A program made the translations under genes and the position numbers. A stretch of 64,000 nt of DNA, from the NCBI GenBank assembly GCA_018499965.2, contig JAHBAS020000024.1:1-64000 (forward strand). The letters are read 5' to 3'. Below are positions 1 to 8,743 of this stretch, in pieces. Every line of letters begins with the position of its first letter. Within the stretch, counting starts at the first letter, position 1. Source of the DNA: Candidatus Uhrbacteria bacterium. Its GTDB lineage: Bacteria; Patescibacteriota; Patescibacteriia; 2-12-FULL-60-25. The notes under the pieces are model-generated. The model was not told the origin of the DNA. It was given only the letters and a program-made list of their open reading frames with translations, and did not search any database.

Positions 1-40
1 GGTTCTGGCTCCCTCCCTTCGCAGGGAGGGAGCCAGAACC
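1..40. repeat. Perfect GC-rich palindrome (17-bp arms, 6-nt loop)
   Basis: The first 17 bases are the exact reverse complement of bases 24-40, with TTCGCA between them. The CCCTCCC...GGGAGGG core recurs at about 11102-11131, 45239-45265 and 60411-60430. Here the palindrome lies in an open frame that runs into the partial gene downstream, so it seems to be translated. Confidence 0.75.
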
Positions 41-1118
41 AGAGGAAGATACCTTCCCTCCGATCTCGCGTCGCAACCTTTATAAGCATCCGATCTTTTG
101 GGCGCGATTCCTTGGGTACGCGATTCCTCTGGGATTCTTGCTCTACGTCTTATATTTGAACTATCTCCCCTTCGGATACCACAAAACATTCACCATCACC
201 GTCGGCTCGCCGGATGATACGAAGGTGTCAGAGTTCTATTTGGAGCCGTCAAAAGGGCTTTCCGAACGAAAGACCGCAGAAGATGGAACCACGTATCGGG
301 AATTGAATGGCGTAGGAAAGGTCGTTTTCAAGCCAAAGGCTGTTTTAAAAGACGCTTTGATCACCGTGGAAACGAACGATCCGGGGATTTCGTTCATTCC
401 TCCGTATGTCGATATCAATCCTCAAGAGATCTCTTGGGATATTGATTGGAATCTCACCAAAGAAGTCCCGCAAGAACTCGAGAATACGAATGTCTTCTAT
501 TTCGAAGGTGAACCGTACTTTGATGGAACATCCCGCCTGGAATACGCCAGCTCAAGCGACATGTTCGAAGATGGTCCGTTTACGGTATACGCAGAATGGA
601 AACCAAAGGATGCGGAGAACGATTTTCAACAAATCGTAGGACACTTTAATTGGGAAGTCCTCCAGAATAAAAACGTCGTTCGCTTTATGGTGGGACGCGT
701 TGATAATGCTGAAGGAAAATTTTACATCGCGGATTACACCATTCCGGACCCCACGACCTTCTTTAGCAACAAGCACGCCCTTTTAGCTATCTATAACCCC
801 GATCCTGAAAATGGAAACGGATACATCGAAATCTACGTAGACGGGTATTTCGGATCACGCATCAATATCGGAAACAGTGTGATCTGGAAGGACTATAACG
901 GAACAAAAAACCTCACTTCGGGGAAAAGTGGACATGGCGCAGCGAAATACTATCAAGGAAGTATTTATGCCATTCGCATTCGAAAAAGAACGTTCTTAAA
1001 AGAGTACCAAAAAATTTACTTGGACTTTTCTGAAATCAAAAGCAGCATAAAAATACCTATTCTAAGTCAGACCTCAAGCACTTTTAAGAACGTAAAACTT
1101 CATGCCGATCAGGATTAA
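3..1118 (+). CDS. Membrane-anchored LamG-like protein, 5' partial
   Basis: The frame is open from the left window edge with no stop and no convincing start, so the gene almost certainly begins upstream. The first translated stretch comes from the palindrome and is rich in Pro, Glu and Arg. A single hydrophobic segment follows at about 95-165 nt, ending near FGYHK. Next is a beta-rich region, then a segment with the pattern of a concanavalin/LamG fold: FYFEGEPYFDGTSRLEY, later YIEIYVDG and a final IYAIRIRKR strand. This suggests one transmembrane anchor and an extracellular carbohydrate- or ligand-binding domain. The stop overlaps the start of the next gene by 17 nt, which fits one transcript with the GT-C transferase. 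The fold is inferred from pattern only. Confidence 0.65.
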   Translation, partial: FWLPPFAGREPEPEEDTFPPISRRNLYKHPIFWARFLGYAIPLGFLLYVLYLNYLPFGYHKTFTITVGSPDDTKVSEFYLEPSKGLSERKTAEDGTTYRELNGVGKVVFKPKAVLKDALITVETNDPGISFIPPYVDINPQEISWDIDWNLTKEVPQELENTNVFYFEGEPYFDGTSRLEYASSSDMFEDGPFTVYAEWKPKDAENDFQQIVGHFNWEVLQNKNVVRFMVGRVDNAEGKFYIADYTIPDPTTFFSNKHALLAIYNPDPENGNGYIEIYVDGYFGSRINIGNSVIWKDYNGTKNLTSGKSGHGAAKYYQGSIYAIRIRKRTFLKEYQKIYLDFSEIKSSIKIPILSQTSSTFKNVKLHADQD

Positions 1119-3384
1119 AAATTTTAAATATTTCAATACTTTTTCCAAGATCTCTCTAATTAGAGCTCTATACTTAACGTTTTTCATTTTTCTATATCTA
1201 GCAATAAGCGACACAAAAATCTATTCCTTAACAAATAACCAGACCTGGTTCTTTACATCAATGCTGGGATATCTGTCACTAAACCAATTCGTAAAAAAAT
1301 GGAAAAAGGGTGATCAGATTCTTTTTGAATTTTCAAAAATAATATTTTATTGTAGCTTAATGTTACTCTTTCTTAGTAAGAACGATTTTTTTAACATACT
1401 CAAAATAGAAAATCATCAAGTATTATTAGGAGTGGCAGCGATATCAGGAATTATTATTTTCTCAAAAAATAAAAAACAGACCCATGAACTCATCAATCAA
1501 GCCGAGCAAAAAGAATACGAAGCCGAGCAAAGCAGAAGACGGCTAGTCGACGAATCCAAAAAGAATATCCTTATCAAGATAAAAAACGCTCTTTATATCG
1601 AGGGGTGGAAATACTGTCTGGTTCTTTTCTTTCTTATAGCCTTAGCTACGGGGATTAAATACCCATATTTTGGAACCTCGTTCACAGGAAAGCATTCAAT
1701 GAAATATGCGGTCTATGTAGACACGACTAAGTACATGTATGAACAAAATAATCCATTTTTAAATATAAGAAAATATTTAGCCGATCCCGTAGAAAGGCCC
1801 GACGGAAAATGGGACACGCTCGGACGACCCCCTATCATCGAGTGGGGCCTGCTGTACACATATAAAATGCTCCCATTCAAAACCATAGAATACAACACTC
1901 GGGTGTTCATGCACGTGTTAGAAGTTATAGCTATAATATCCGCCTACCTATTTTTTAAAAAAATATTAAATAAGACACAAGCTCTTTTTATCATTTTTTT
2001 CCTTGTTATAAACCCGATATTTAATTTTATATACTTCCTCACCGTTGAGGACAGCATGCTTATCATTTTCACTTTTCTCTGCTTAAGATTTTTTTATGAT
2101 TATCTAGAAGAAAATCAAATGAGAGACCTGTTCATCGCTGGTATATTTTTAGGACTAGGACTCTCGAACAAATCTTCTATCTTTCTATGGCTATTTCCAA
2201 TGCTATTGACCTTATTTTTATTAAAAAATCGAGACATAAACTCCTTTATAAAAAGCTTTGGCATTCTAGCGATAACATCACTCCTGCCAACGATGGTATT
2301 TAGAACATCGATAAGATATTTACCTAAAAATGCCTTATTATTTTTGGGTATTTTTATTATATGGATCATTGCCATATGGCACTATAAAAACCTTCTTATT
2401 AAGCAAGAAAAAAATCTTACAAACCTCATAGAAAAACTTCTAAAACAAAAACTACTTATCTACGGATCGATTGGTTCCTTTTGCATTGCAAGTCTTGTTT
2501 TTCTCTATACCACAAAACTATACCAACTAAGCGGAGAATTTTTAACAGACTCGAGTCTAATCTTCAATAAAAAACTCTATGCATACATGCTAGATCAGGA
2601 ATTTAGAATATACATTACGGACAATATTTATTATCTTGGCATAATTTCACTAATCTTTATCTTCATAGCAGGAAATAAAAAACAATTAAAATCAATCTCC
2701 ATAATCCTCGGCGCTATCTTTTATTGGGTTATAGCCTCAAAAGTTATTTTTTTCCATGACTACTACACGACTATCATCACCATCAGTTTTTGCTTAACTT
2801 GCGGAATATTTATTTATCTTCTAAGTAAATCTACTAAAAATAAAATCGGATCGACCTTGTTTGTGATACTGGTACTTCTTTGGGTAACCCCTCCAGCTAT
2901 AAAGGCAAATCGAGAGCGTCTCAGCAAAGAAAGAGAACAAATTAGCTTCAAAGCGGCGGTCGATTACCTACGAGAACATACGAATCCAGATGATTTATAT
3001 ATAGACAATATTGACCTAAGCCCTCTCACGATCGCAACTAGTCGCTCTCGTATAGAACCCGATACTCTTATAAAAGACAGTATCAAATTATCCATAAAAA
3101 ACATAGGTTTTTCTGAAACAATGAAAAAACTCAATATCGCTTACCTCATCACTTTTAAAGAAGATCCTCCTCTCGAATCCTTTGCAAATATTTTTACAGA
3201 AGAAGATCTTCAAGCCGTGAGCTATAGACGCGCAGATATTATAAAATCAAGACTGGATCCGGATTTTAAATATTTTTCCGACTCCGAAAAACGAAAAATG
3301 ATAATAAATGACAAAAACTTAAAAGATAAATTCGTCCTAGAGCAGACGATTGGGGAATATCGATTCTATACATTCAAAGACTAA
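1102..3384 (+). CDS. GT-C (GT39/ArnT-like) integral membrane glycosyltransferase
   Basis: This 760-aa protein has many hydrophobic helices. After a charged, coiled-coil-like stretch at about residues 130-155 (EQKEYEAEQ, RRRLVDESK) comes a GT39-like block. It reads FTGKHSMKYAVYVDTTKYM, then DTLGRPPIIEW, matching the first periplasmic loop where such enzymes hold their acidic residues. A soluble tail of about 130 residues ends the protein. GT-C enzymes transfer sugars from polyprenyl-phosphate donors on the outer membrane face. Codon use is strikingly A/T-rich (many AAA, ATA, TTA) compared with its neighbours, suggesting recent acquisition, as is common in polysaccharide clusters. It overlaps the upstream gene by 17 nt and meets the convergent flippase gene tail to tail with a 4-nt overlap. 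Substrate unknown. Confidence 0.7.
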   Translation: MPIRIKNFKYFNTFSKISLIRALYLTFFIFLYLAISDTKIYSLTNNQTWFFTSMLGYLSLNQFVKKWKKGDQILFEFSKIIFYCSLMLLFLSKNDFFNILKIENHQVLLGVAAISGIIIFSKNKKQTHELINQAEQKEYEAEQSRRRLVDESKKNILIKIKNALYIEGWKYCLVLFFLIALATGIKYPYFGTSFTGKHSMKYAVYVDTTKYMYEQNNPFLNIRKYLADPVERPDGKWDTLGRPPIIEWGLLYTYKMLPFKTIEYNTRVFMHVLEVIAIISAYLFFKKILNKTQALFIIFFLVINPIFNFIYFLTVEDSMLIIFTFLCLRFFYDYLEENQMRDLFIAGIFLGLGLSNKSSIFLWLFPMLLTLFLLKNRDINSFIKSFGILAITSLLPTMVFRTSIRYLPKNALLFLGIFIIWIIAIWHYKNLLIKQEKNLTNLIEKLLKQKLLIYGSIGSFCIASLVFLYTTKLYQLSGEFLTDSSLIFNKKLYAYMLDQEFRIYITDNIYYLGIISLIFIFIAGNKKQLKSISIILGAIFYWVIASKVIFFHDYYTTIITISFCLTCGIFIYLLSKSTKNKIGSTLFVILVLLWVTPPAIKANRERLSKEREQISFKAAVDYLREHTNPDDLYIDNIDLSPLTIATSRSRIEPDTLIKDSIKLSIKNIGFSETMKKLNIAYLITFKEDPPLESFANIFTEEDLQAVSYRRADIIKSRLDPDFKYFSDSEKRKMIINDKNLKDKFVLEQTIGEYRFYTFKD

Positions 3385-4667
3385 ACTAACTCCAAAGAAA
3401 CATCTTCGGCTTCCGTTTGAATAACCATCTTTTTCATTTCTTTAAAAAACATGATGCGTAGAGCGACAACCATGATCGTCACGCAAAAAAGGGTCGCGTA
3501 CAGGATGCCCATGTAGCCAAAAAGCTTGACCGCAAAAACATTGATAACCAAATTCGTGATCGCTAAGCCCGAATACAGCCACGTCATCAATTTCGCATGA
3601 CCCGTTGCCACGATCATGCCATGGTCAATGGTCGCCGTCGTGATGTTTATGGTAAAAATAAGCAGAGATATCACGAAAACATTCCAAAAATACTCATTGA
3701 TATACGCAGGAAAAAAGAATGAGATGATCAACGGGATCGTAAAAAAACAAAAAACACCAATGGCAAGGCCGCTTCCTAAAAATATGGCCGTATACCGCTT
3801 CAACGAGGTATAGATTTGCCCATACGCCTTCTGCCCATAAAAAAGCTCCGTAAATCGAGGCGCAAAAACCTGTCCAAGCAGCGTAAAAGGGATGACAAGG
3901 ATAGAAAAGATCTTATTAAGTAGCTCATACGTGGCAATCTGACCCATGAACCCGTAATGACCGAGGAACAGGACATCAATGCGGGCAAAGATCTGATAAC
4001 TGATAACGGCTAATCCGTAGATAAGAGAATACTTCCCTATCTCTTTTATGATCGTGGAATTAAACTTAATGTGAAAGTTTTTATACGAAAAAGCAAAGAG
4101 AAGGAAAAGTAACGCGTAAAACGAAACTTGCGTAAAAATAGAACCAACCATTCCAAACCGCATGATGAAAAAAGGGGCGAGAAAAAGGAAAAGTATGCCC
4201 AAACCGGTGGTGATCACCGCCCCTTCTTTAAAACGCTTCAATCCCCTATACACCCCGTCATAAATCGACGAGGCTGGAACCAAAAAAATAAGCGGAGAAA
4301 AGTAAACGAGGTAACGGAAATGCTCTTTAAAGTACCAACCGCCAAATAACCCCATACCAAGCGCAATCACGGCAACGAAAGCCAAAACCATTAAAAGCGC
4401 ATTGAAAACAACGTGCTTTAGCTTTTCCTGATTCAAGCTATGATACTCGGCTACATATTTACTCGTAGCCGTTGAAACACCAAAATCACAGAGTAAAATC
4501 AAGAAAAAAATCGCCGAAAGGATGTAATTATAAACACCAAACAACTCAGGACTTAAAGTTCGCGCGGTTAGGATGAAGATATAAAAAACAATCCCCTGTT
4601 TCGAAAGCGTAAACAAGATCCTCCAAAAAAAGTCTTTTACGAATTCCGCATTAACGATTTTCGCCAT
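3381..4667 (-). CDS. Wzx-type polysaccharide flippase (MATE/MVF superfamily)
   Basis: This 428-aa protein has about 12-14 hydrophobic segments. It begins with a short N-terminal stretch and the FWRILFTLSKQGIVFYIFIL helix, followed by TLSPELFGVYNY, a typical opening of Wzx/polysaccharide biosynthesis exporters. An Arg-Asp pair (IFARIDVLFLGHYG) in the middle matches the repeat start of this family. It should flip undecaprenyl-diphosphate-linked oligosaccharides across the cytoplasmic membrane. It lies last in a minus-strand run of glycosyltransferases, 4 nt after the preceding gene's stop, so it is probably co-transcribed with them. Confidence is high for the superfamily and lower for the exact substrate. 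Confidence 0.82.
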   Translation of the reverse strand: MAKIVNAEFVKDFFWRILFTLSKQGIVFYIFILTARTLSPELFGVYNYILSAIFFLILLCDFGVSTATSKYVAEYHSLNQEKLKHVVFNALLMVLAFVAVIALGMGLFGGWYFKEHFRYLVYFSPLIFLVPASSIYDGVYRGLKRFKEGAVITTGLGILFLFLAPFFIMRFGMVGSIFTQVSFYALLFLLFAFSYKNFHIKFNSTIIKEIGKYSLIYGLAVISYQIFARIDVLFLGHYGFMGQIATYELLNKIFSILVIPFTLLGQVFAPRFTELFYGQKAYGQIYTSLKRYTAIFLGSGLAIGVFCFFTIPLIISFFFPAYINEYFWNVFVISLLIFTINITTATIDHGMIVATGHAKLMTWLYSGLAITNLVINVFAVKLFGYMGILYATLFCVTIMVVALRIMFFKEMKKMVIQTEAEDVSLELV

Positions 4668-4671
4668 ACGA

Positions 4672-5643
4672 TTAAAGCCTCGGCGGCTTTATAGACAAAA
4701 AATCGTCCGTTGCGACCTTCCTACGTGATTGAAGATCTTTTCTGTTGCGTAAAGCGTTCGGTAGAATGCTGAAAAAAATTCCAATGGAGACGCAAAAATT
4801 ATAAAAAACCCTTATGTCACCTTTGATAAACGAAAACCTTATCGCCTTGATGCATTGATAGAGGAAAAACAGCGGGAAGCGCAAACAAACGTCGCCAAAG
4901 GTGTCGTTTTTAATGATGGATACCCCTTCTCCGGAAAAAAGGTATCGGTATCGATGTGCGTAAATCTTTGAGCTCGATGCGTGCTTGACCCCTAAATGCG
5001 TCAAAACCCTTTTCGTGTAAAGGAAATTCGAATATCCGAAAATAGCAAAACGCGGGCCGATATCCGATTCGTCCAAATGGTAAACCTGGCTTTCATCAAA
5101 TCCGCCAAGTCCATTCCACACATCCCGTCTAAAAAATAAACACGCACCCGTCGCGGACGCGATAGGAAGCATTTCCGGCAACTTGGAGATCTCCTCCCTA
5201 CTCGCCCACGGAATATTTCGATGGACGCCAAACGCCGTAAAATAAATTCCGTAGTACTTGGTTTTTTCCTTATCGACATCAAATAGCGGAAGTTGGATAA
5301 TGCCAGTACCTGGCGTAAAACGTTCAACCATCCTTTCAACAACATCCTTATCATTAATCAAAATGTCCCCATCAAGCGAAAAAACATATTCCCCCTTCGC
5401 ATGTTGAATACCGATATTTTTCCCCTTATTGAAACCTTCGTTGATCTTATTCTCAATGACAACGATACGCGAAAATTGTTTTAAATACTCAACGCTCCCA
5501 TCCGTAGAAGCATTGTCAACGTAAATAATTTCTAAATTCGGATAACTCAAATCCAAAAGAGGTTGAACGGTCTTTTGTAAAAATTCCAAACCGTTATAGG
5601 TCAATACGACGACGCTCACTAACGGAAATTCTTCATGCATCAT
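4672..5643 (-). CDS. GT2 family glycosyltransferase
   Basis: A 323-aa GT-A fold enzyme. The N-terminal nucleotide-sugar-binding strand is VSVVVLTYNG, followed by IIYVDNASTDGS and a metal-binding region (FSLDGDILI). An acidic pair (YHLDESDIG) sits where rhamnosyltransferase-like GT2 enzymes carry ED. The C-terminus has an amphipathic, partly hydrophobic section (FPLFFLYQCIKAIRFSFIKG) likely to lie on the membrane. Two adjacent ATG codons could start the protein; the first is used here. Its start overlaps the end of the upstream GT2 gene by 11 nt, so translation is probably coupled. It should add one sugar to a lipid-linked oligosaccharide; donor and acceptor are unknown. Confidence 0.82.
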   Translation of the reverse strand: MMHEEFPLVSVVVLTYNGLEFLQKTVQPLLDLSYPNLEIIYVDNASTDGSVEYLKQFSRIVVIENKINEGFNKGKNIGIQHAKGEYVFSLDGDILINDKDVVERMVERFTPGTGIIQLPLFDVDKEKTKYYGIYFTAFGVHRNIPWASREEISKLPEMLPIASATGACLFFRRDVWNGLGGFDESQVYHLDESDIGPRFAIFGYSNFLYTKRVLTHLGVKHASSSKIYAHRYRYLFSGEGVSIIKNDTFGDVCLRFPLFFLYQCIKAIRFSFIKGDIRVFYNFCVSIGIFFSILPNALRNRKDLQSRRKVATDDFLSIKPPRL

Positions 5644-6625
5644 ACTTTTTTATACCTACACGGCATCGCTTCCATACAAACTTCGGAAACAACAAGAAAG
5701 CGAAAAAATGCGCCTTGCAAAGGATCCGAATCATCGAAAACATCCCCATCCCCTCTTGCAACTTCTCAACCGACTCATTCTTTTTGCGAAGATAGCTCAA
5801 TTTCAAACCGATATTCCTGAATGGGAACAATATCAGATCCACGAATGACAAATCCTTTATCGCCGTAAGGATCGTATTCCTCTCACAATAGTAGGCTTTA
5901 AACGGAGACGCCTTGCCGCCGGTTTGTGAATGCAAATGGATCAGCGTCGCCCCCGGGGCAAGATACGCCTTATACCCCAAACCCTTTATGCGAAAACCCA
6001 AATCCAAATCTTCAACATACGCAAAATAGTCCTCATCAAAAACTTCCCCATCCCGCTTATACAAACGCTCCAAAACATCACGTCGATACAGAGGAGCCAC
6101 CCCGCCGGCGGCAAATATCTCGATCTCCCTTGATAATTCCGGAGCCTCTTGGTCCGTTAATCCATACCCCATGGAAATCCCGCCCTTGGCGTTTCTCTGC
6201 AACGCTTTTTCAAAAATCAACCCGGCGTTATTGATGACTTCACCTCCGATAAAATACGCCTTGCTCGAAACCGCTCCGATACTCCCATCGGTTTGCGCAA
6301 CAGCTACAAGCGACGCCAACCAATGCACGTCAACGATGGTATCGTTATTCAAACAAACGATGTAGGCGATATCCCGATCCTTAAAAGCCTCCTTCATGCC
6401 TTCGTTGTTCCCTTTGGCGAACCCTGTATTTTCCTGTAAGGCAATAATTTTCACTTTTTGAAAATGCTCTCGGACATAGGCAACTGATCCATCCCGGGAT
6501 CCGTTATCGACAAAAAACACCTCAAAATTTTGATAACTCTGACGGTATACCGCCGTTAAACAATCTTCTAAAAACCGAAGTCCATTCCAATTCACGATGA
6601 TGATGGCAACCTTTGGATCCGTCAT
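5633..6625 (-). CDS. GT2 family glycosyltransferase (rhamnosyltransferase-like)
   Basis: A 330-aa GT-A enzyme with VAIIIVNWNG at the N-terminus, FFVDNGSRDGS, then CLNNDTIVD for the DxD-like metal site. A downstream EDLDLGFRIKG holds the catalytic-base region typical of WbbL-like rhamnosyltransferases. The C-terminal part has a hydrophobic and a basic stretch consistent with peripheral membrane attachment. It overlaps the GT4 gene upstream by 4 nt and the next GT2 gene by 11 nt, showing a tightly packed operon. Family assignment is firm; rhamnose as the donor is only suggested by resemblance. Confidence 0.83.
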   Translation of the reverse strand: MTDPKVAIIIVNWNGLRFLEDCLTAVYRQSYQNFEVFFVDNGSRDGSVAYVREHFQKVKIIALQENTGFAKGNNEGMKEAFKDRDIAYIVCLNNDTIVDVHWLASLVAVAQTDGSIGAVSSKAYFIGGEVINNAGLIFEKALQRNAKGGISMGYGLTDQEAPELSREIEIFAAGGVAPLYRRDVLERLYKRDGEVFDEDYFAYVEDLDLGFRIKGLGYKAYLAPGATLIHLHSQTGGKASPFKAYYCERNTILTAIKDLSFVDLILFPFRNIGLKLSYLRKKNESVEKLQEGMGMFSMIRILCKAHFFAFLLFPKFVWKRCRVGIKKYDA

Positions 6626-7758
6626 AGCAAGTTCAAATGCTCACGCGAAATACGATCCAAATCAAATCGCTTGATCGTTTCCAAATTCTGTTCCGAAAAA
6701 AACTTTCTGGCCTCGGCATCTTCCCGCATGCGCGACAATGCATCAACCAATTCATCATCCTTGCCATGAGTAATCAAAAAGCCATTCTGTCCTTCTTTTA
6801 CGAAATCGACCTGTCCACCTTCATTGGTTGCGATAATCGGCAAACCCACTTGCATAGCTTCTTGCACCACGATCCCAAACCCCTCGTGCACAGAGGAAAG
6901 GACGAAAACATCGGCAACCGACAAATACTGGAACTTCCGTTCATCCGTAGCCCCGGAAATGATGTGTACACGATCTGAGATCCCGAGAGATTCGGCCAAC
7001 TCATGCAAACGATCACCTTCAGGACCCGAGCCGACGATCAATGCCTGAACCCGCTCATCGGGGATCTTCGCCAAACTACGAATTAAAAAATCAAATCCCT
7101 TTCGAGGAACCAACCTACCAACGCTAACCGTATAAAAGACATCGTTTCGCAAACCCAACTCCTCCCGCGTCTTGGGCGAAAAAGGAAATGATTCATAAGC
7201 CAACGGAATCAAGGCGATTTCCTTTGTATCGTCATAATACTTCTTCACGCCTCCTGCCGTATTCGAAGATTGCGCGGTCACAACATCAGATTGTCGCAAA
7301 ACCCAACGCACGACCGACCGGAAATACCATTTGCGATGCGGAGAAAAACGCTTGGTAGGATCATAGATATCGCCGCCATGCAACGAAAGGATATTCTTGA
7401 TACCGAATCGTTTAGACATCCAAACACCCAAAGGACCCGTGGGAAGTGCAAAATGCGTATTGATGAATTCATACCGATGCAGCTTGCACAGTTCTGCGGA
7501 CTTGCGATACGCCAAAAACGGGAAAGAGAGCAAAGAAGACATTGTCGCGGTCGGCAATTCCTTGCGACCTATCACCCGAACGCGATGGACATGAATACCA
7601 TCAACGACCTCAAACGACTTCAATCCCTCAAAGGAAGAGGTCACGCAGTCCACATGGTATCCCATGCGTAAAAACCCGATCGCAAGCTGCCTCGTGGCAA
7701 CGCCGCCTCCTCCTCCCAGCGGCGGAAACTCGTAATTCAATATCAAAATCCGTTTCAT
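6622..7758 (-). CDS. GT4 family glycosyltransferase
   Basis: A 378-aa GT-B fold enzyme. The N-terminal donor loop is the glycine-rich PPLGGGGGVATRQLA, and the C-terminal domain opens with VSVGRLVPRKGFDFLI. It also has VLSSVHEGFGIVVQEAM, the EX7E motif of GT4 retaining enzymes, and then GLPIIATNEGG. The length is normal for GT4. It begins 3 nt downstream of the epimerase stop and overlaps the following GT2 gene by 4 nt, so it belongs to the same operon. It should transfer a sugar to the growing polysaccharide unit on the cytoplasmic face. Substrate cannot be read from the sequence. Confidence 0.85.
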   Translation of the reverse strand: MKRILILNYEFPPLGGGGGVATRQLAIGFLRMGYHVDCVTSSFEGLKSFEVVDGIHVHRVRVIGRKELPTATMSSLLSFPFLAYRKSAELCKLHRYEFINTHFALPTGPLGVWMSKRFGIKNILSLHGGDIYDPTKRFSPHRKWYFRSVVRWVLRQSDVVTAQSSNTAGGVKKYYDDTKEIALIPLAYESFPFSPKTREELGLRNDVFYTVSVGRLVPRKGFDFLIRSLAKIPDERVQALIVGSGPEGDRLHELAESLGISDRVHIISGATDERKFQYLSVADVFVLSSVHEGFGIVVQEAMQVGLPIIATNEGGQVDFVKEGQNGFLITHGKDDELVDALSRMREDAEARKFFSEQNLETIKRFDLDRISREHLNLL

Positions 7759-7761
7759 ACC

Positions 7762-8742
7762 TTATCTTCCTTCTTTCAACGTTAATAGCCACTCCCTATT
7801 CTCTAAAAACCAATCCGCAAAAACCTGAATCCCCTCCTGCATCCCCACTTTCGGGTCAAACCCCAGCTCCGCGCGTGCCTTTGAAATATCTGCGTAGGTT
7901 TCAACCACATCCCCAGGCTGCATGGGAAGATATTCTTTCTTCGCCGAAACGCCCAAAGCAGCTTCGAGCATATTCACGACATCCTCCAAGCCCACCGGAT
8001 GATCCCCGCCAAGATTATAGACCTCAAAGCCCACATCTTTCTTCGTCATCGCGCCTTTGATTCCACTGACGATATCCGTGATAAACGTGAAGTCACGCTT
8101 CATCTTGCCGTGATTATAAATCGCGATCGATTCGCCCTTGAGCATCTTCGTGGCAAAACGGAACAATGCCATATCCGGACGATAGTACGGACCGTACACC
8201 GTAAAGAAACGCAGGCCGATCATTTCAATGCCATAGAGATGGTGATACGTATGCGCCATGAGCTCGCAAGCCTTTTTCGTGGCAGCATAGAGAGACACCG
8301 GGGAATCGGTCATGTCGCTTTCCGCGAATGGGATTTTCTCGTTCTTCCCATACACGCTCGAAGACGATGCGAACACAACCCGCTTGATCCCATGCAATCG
8401 CGCAGCTTCAAAAACATTCAGCGTGCCAAGCGTATTCGCTCGCTCATAGGCCCACGGATTCACCAACGAATACCGAACGCCCGCTTGCGCCGCAAGATGG
8501 ATGATTTGATCCGGCTTTTCCGTGCCAACGAGATCGCTCAACGCGCTCTCCTCCGCAATGTCGAAGGAATGAAAACGATACTTCGAAAATGCCGACAAGG
8601 CTTCGTTTCGCTTTTGTTTAAGCAACGGATCGTAATAATCATTCAACGAATCCACGCCAATCACCTCATGCCCCTCGGAAAGCAACGTCTCGGCTAGATG
8701 ATAGCCGATGAAACCGGAAGAGCCTGTGAGGAGAATGCGCAT
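7762..8742 (-). CDS. NAD-dependent epimerase, UDP-glucuronate 4-epimerase-like
   Basis: An extended short-chain dehydrogenase of 326 aa. The Rossmann motif is LLTGSSGFIGYHLAE, and the active site has SSSSVYG and YAATK (YxxxK). The signature DSLNDYYDPLLKQKR after the second strand is the hallmark of UDP-glucuronate 4-epimerases such as CapI/LspL. The start chosen is the ATG directly before RILLTGSS. A longer reading would add about 31 residues that overlap the upstream gene and break the fold. Only 1 nt separates it from the upstream transferase stop. It likely supplies UDP-galacturonate to the transferases next door; the precise substrate is an inference. Confidence 0.85.
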   Translation of the reverse strand: MRILLTGSSGFIGYHLAETLLSEGHEVIGVDSLNDYYDPLLKQKRNEALSAFSKYRFHSFDIAEESALSDLVGTEKPDQIIHLAAQAGVRYSLVNPWAYERANTLGTLNVFEAARLHGIKRVVFASSSSVYGKNEKIPFAESDMTDSPVSLYAATKKACELMAHTYHHLYGIEMIGLRFFTVYGPYYRPDMALFRFATKMLKGESIAIYNHGKMKRDFTFITDIVSGIKGAMTKKDVGFEVYNLGGDHPVGLEDVVNMLEAALGVSAKKEYLPMQPGDVVETYADISKARAELGFDPKVGMQEGIQVFADWFLENREWLLTLKEGR

Positions 8743-8743
8743 A

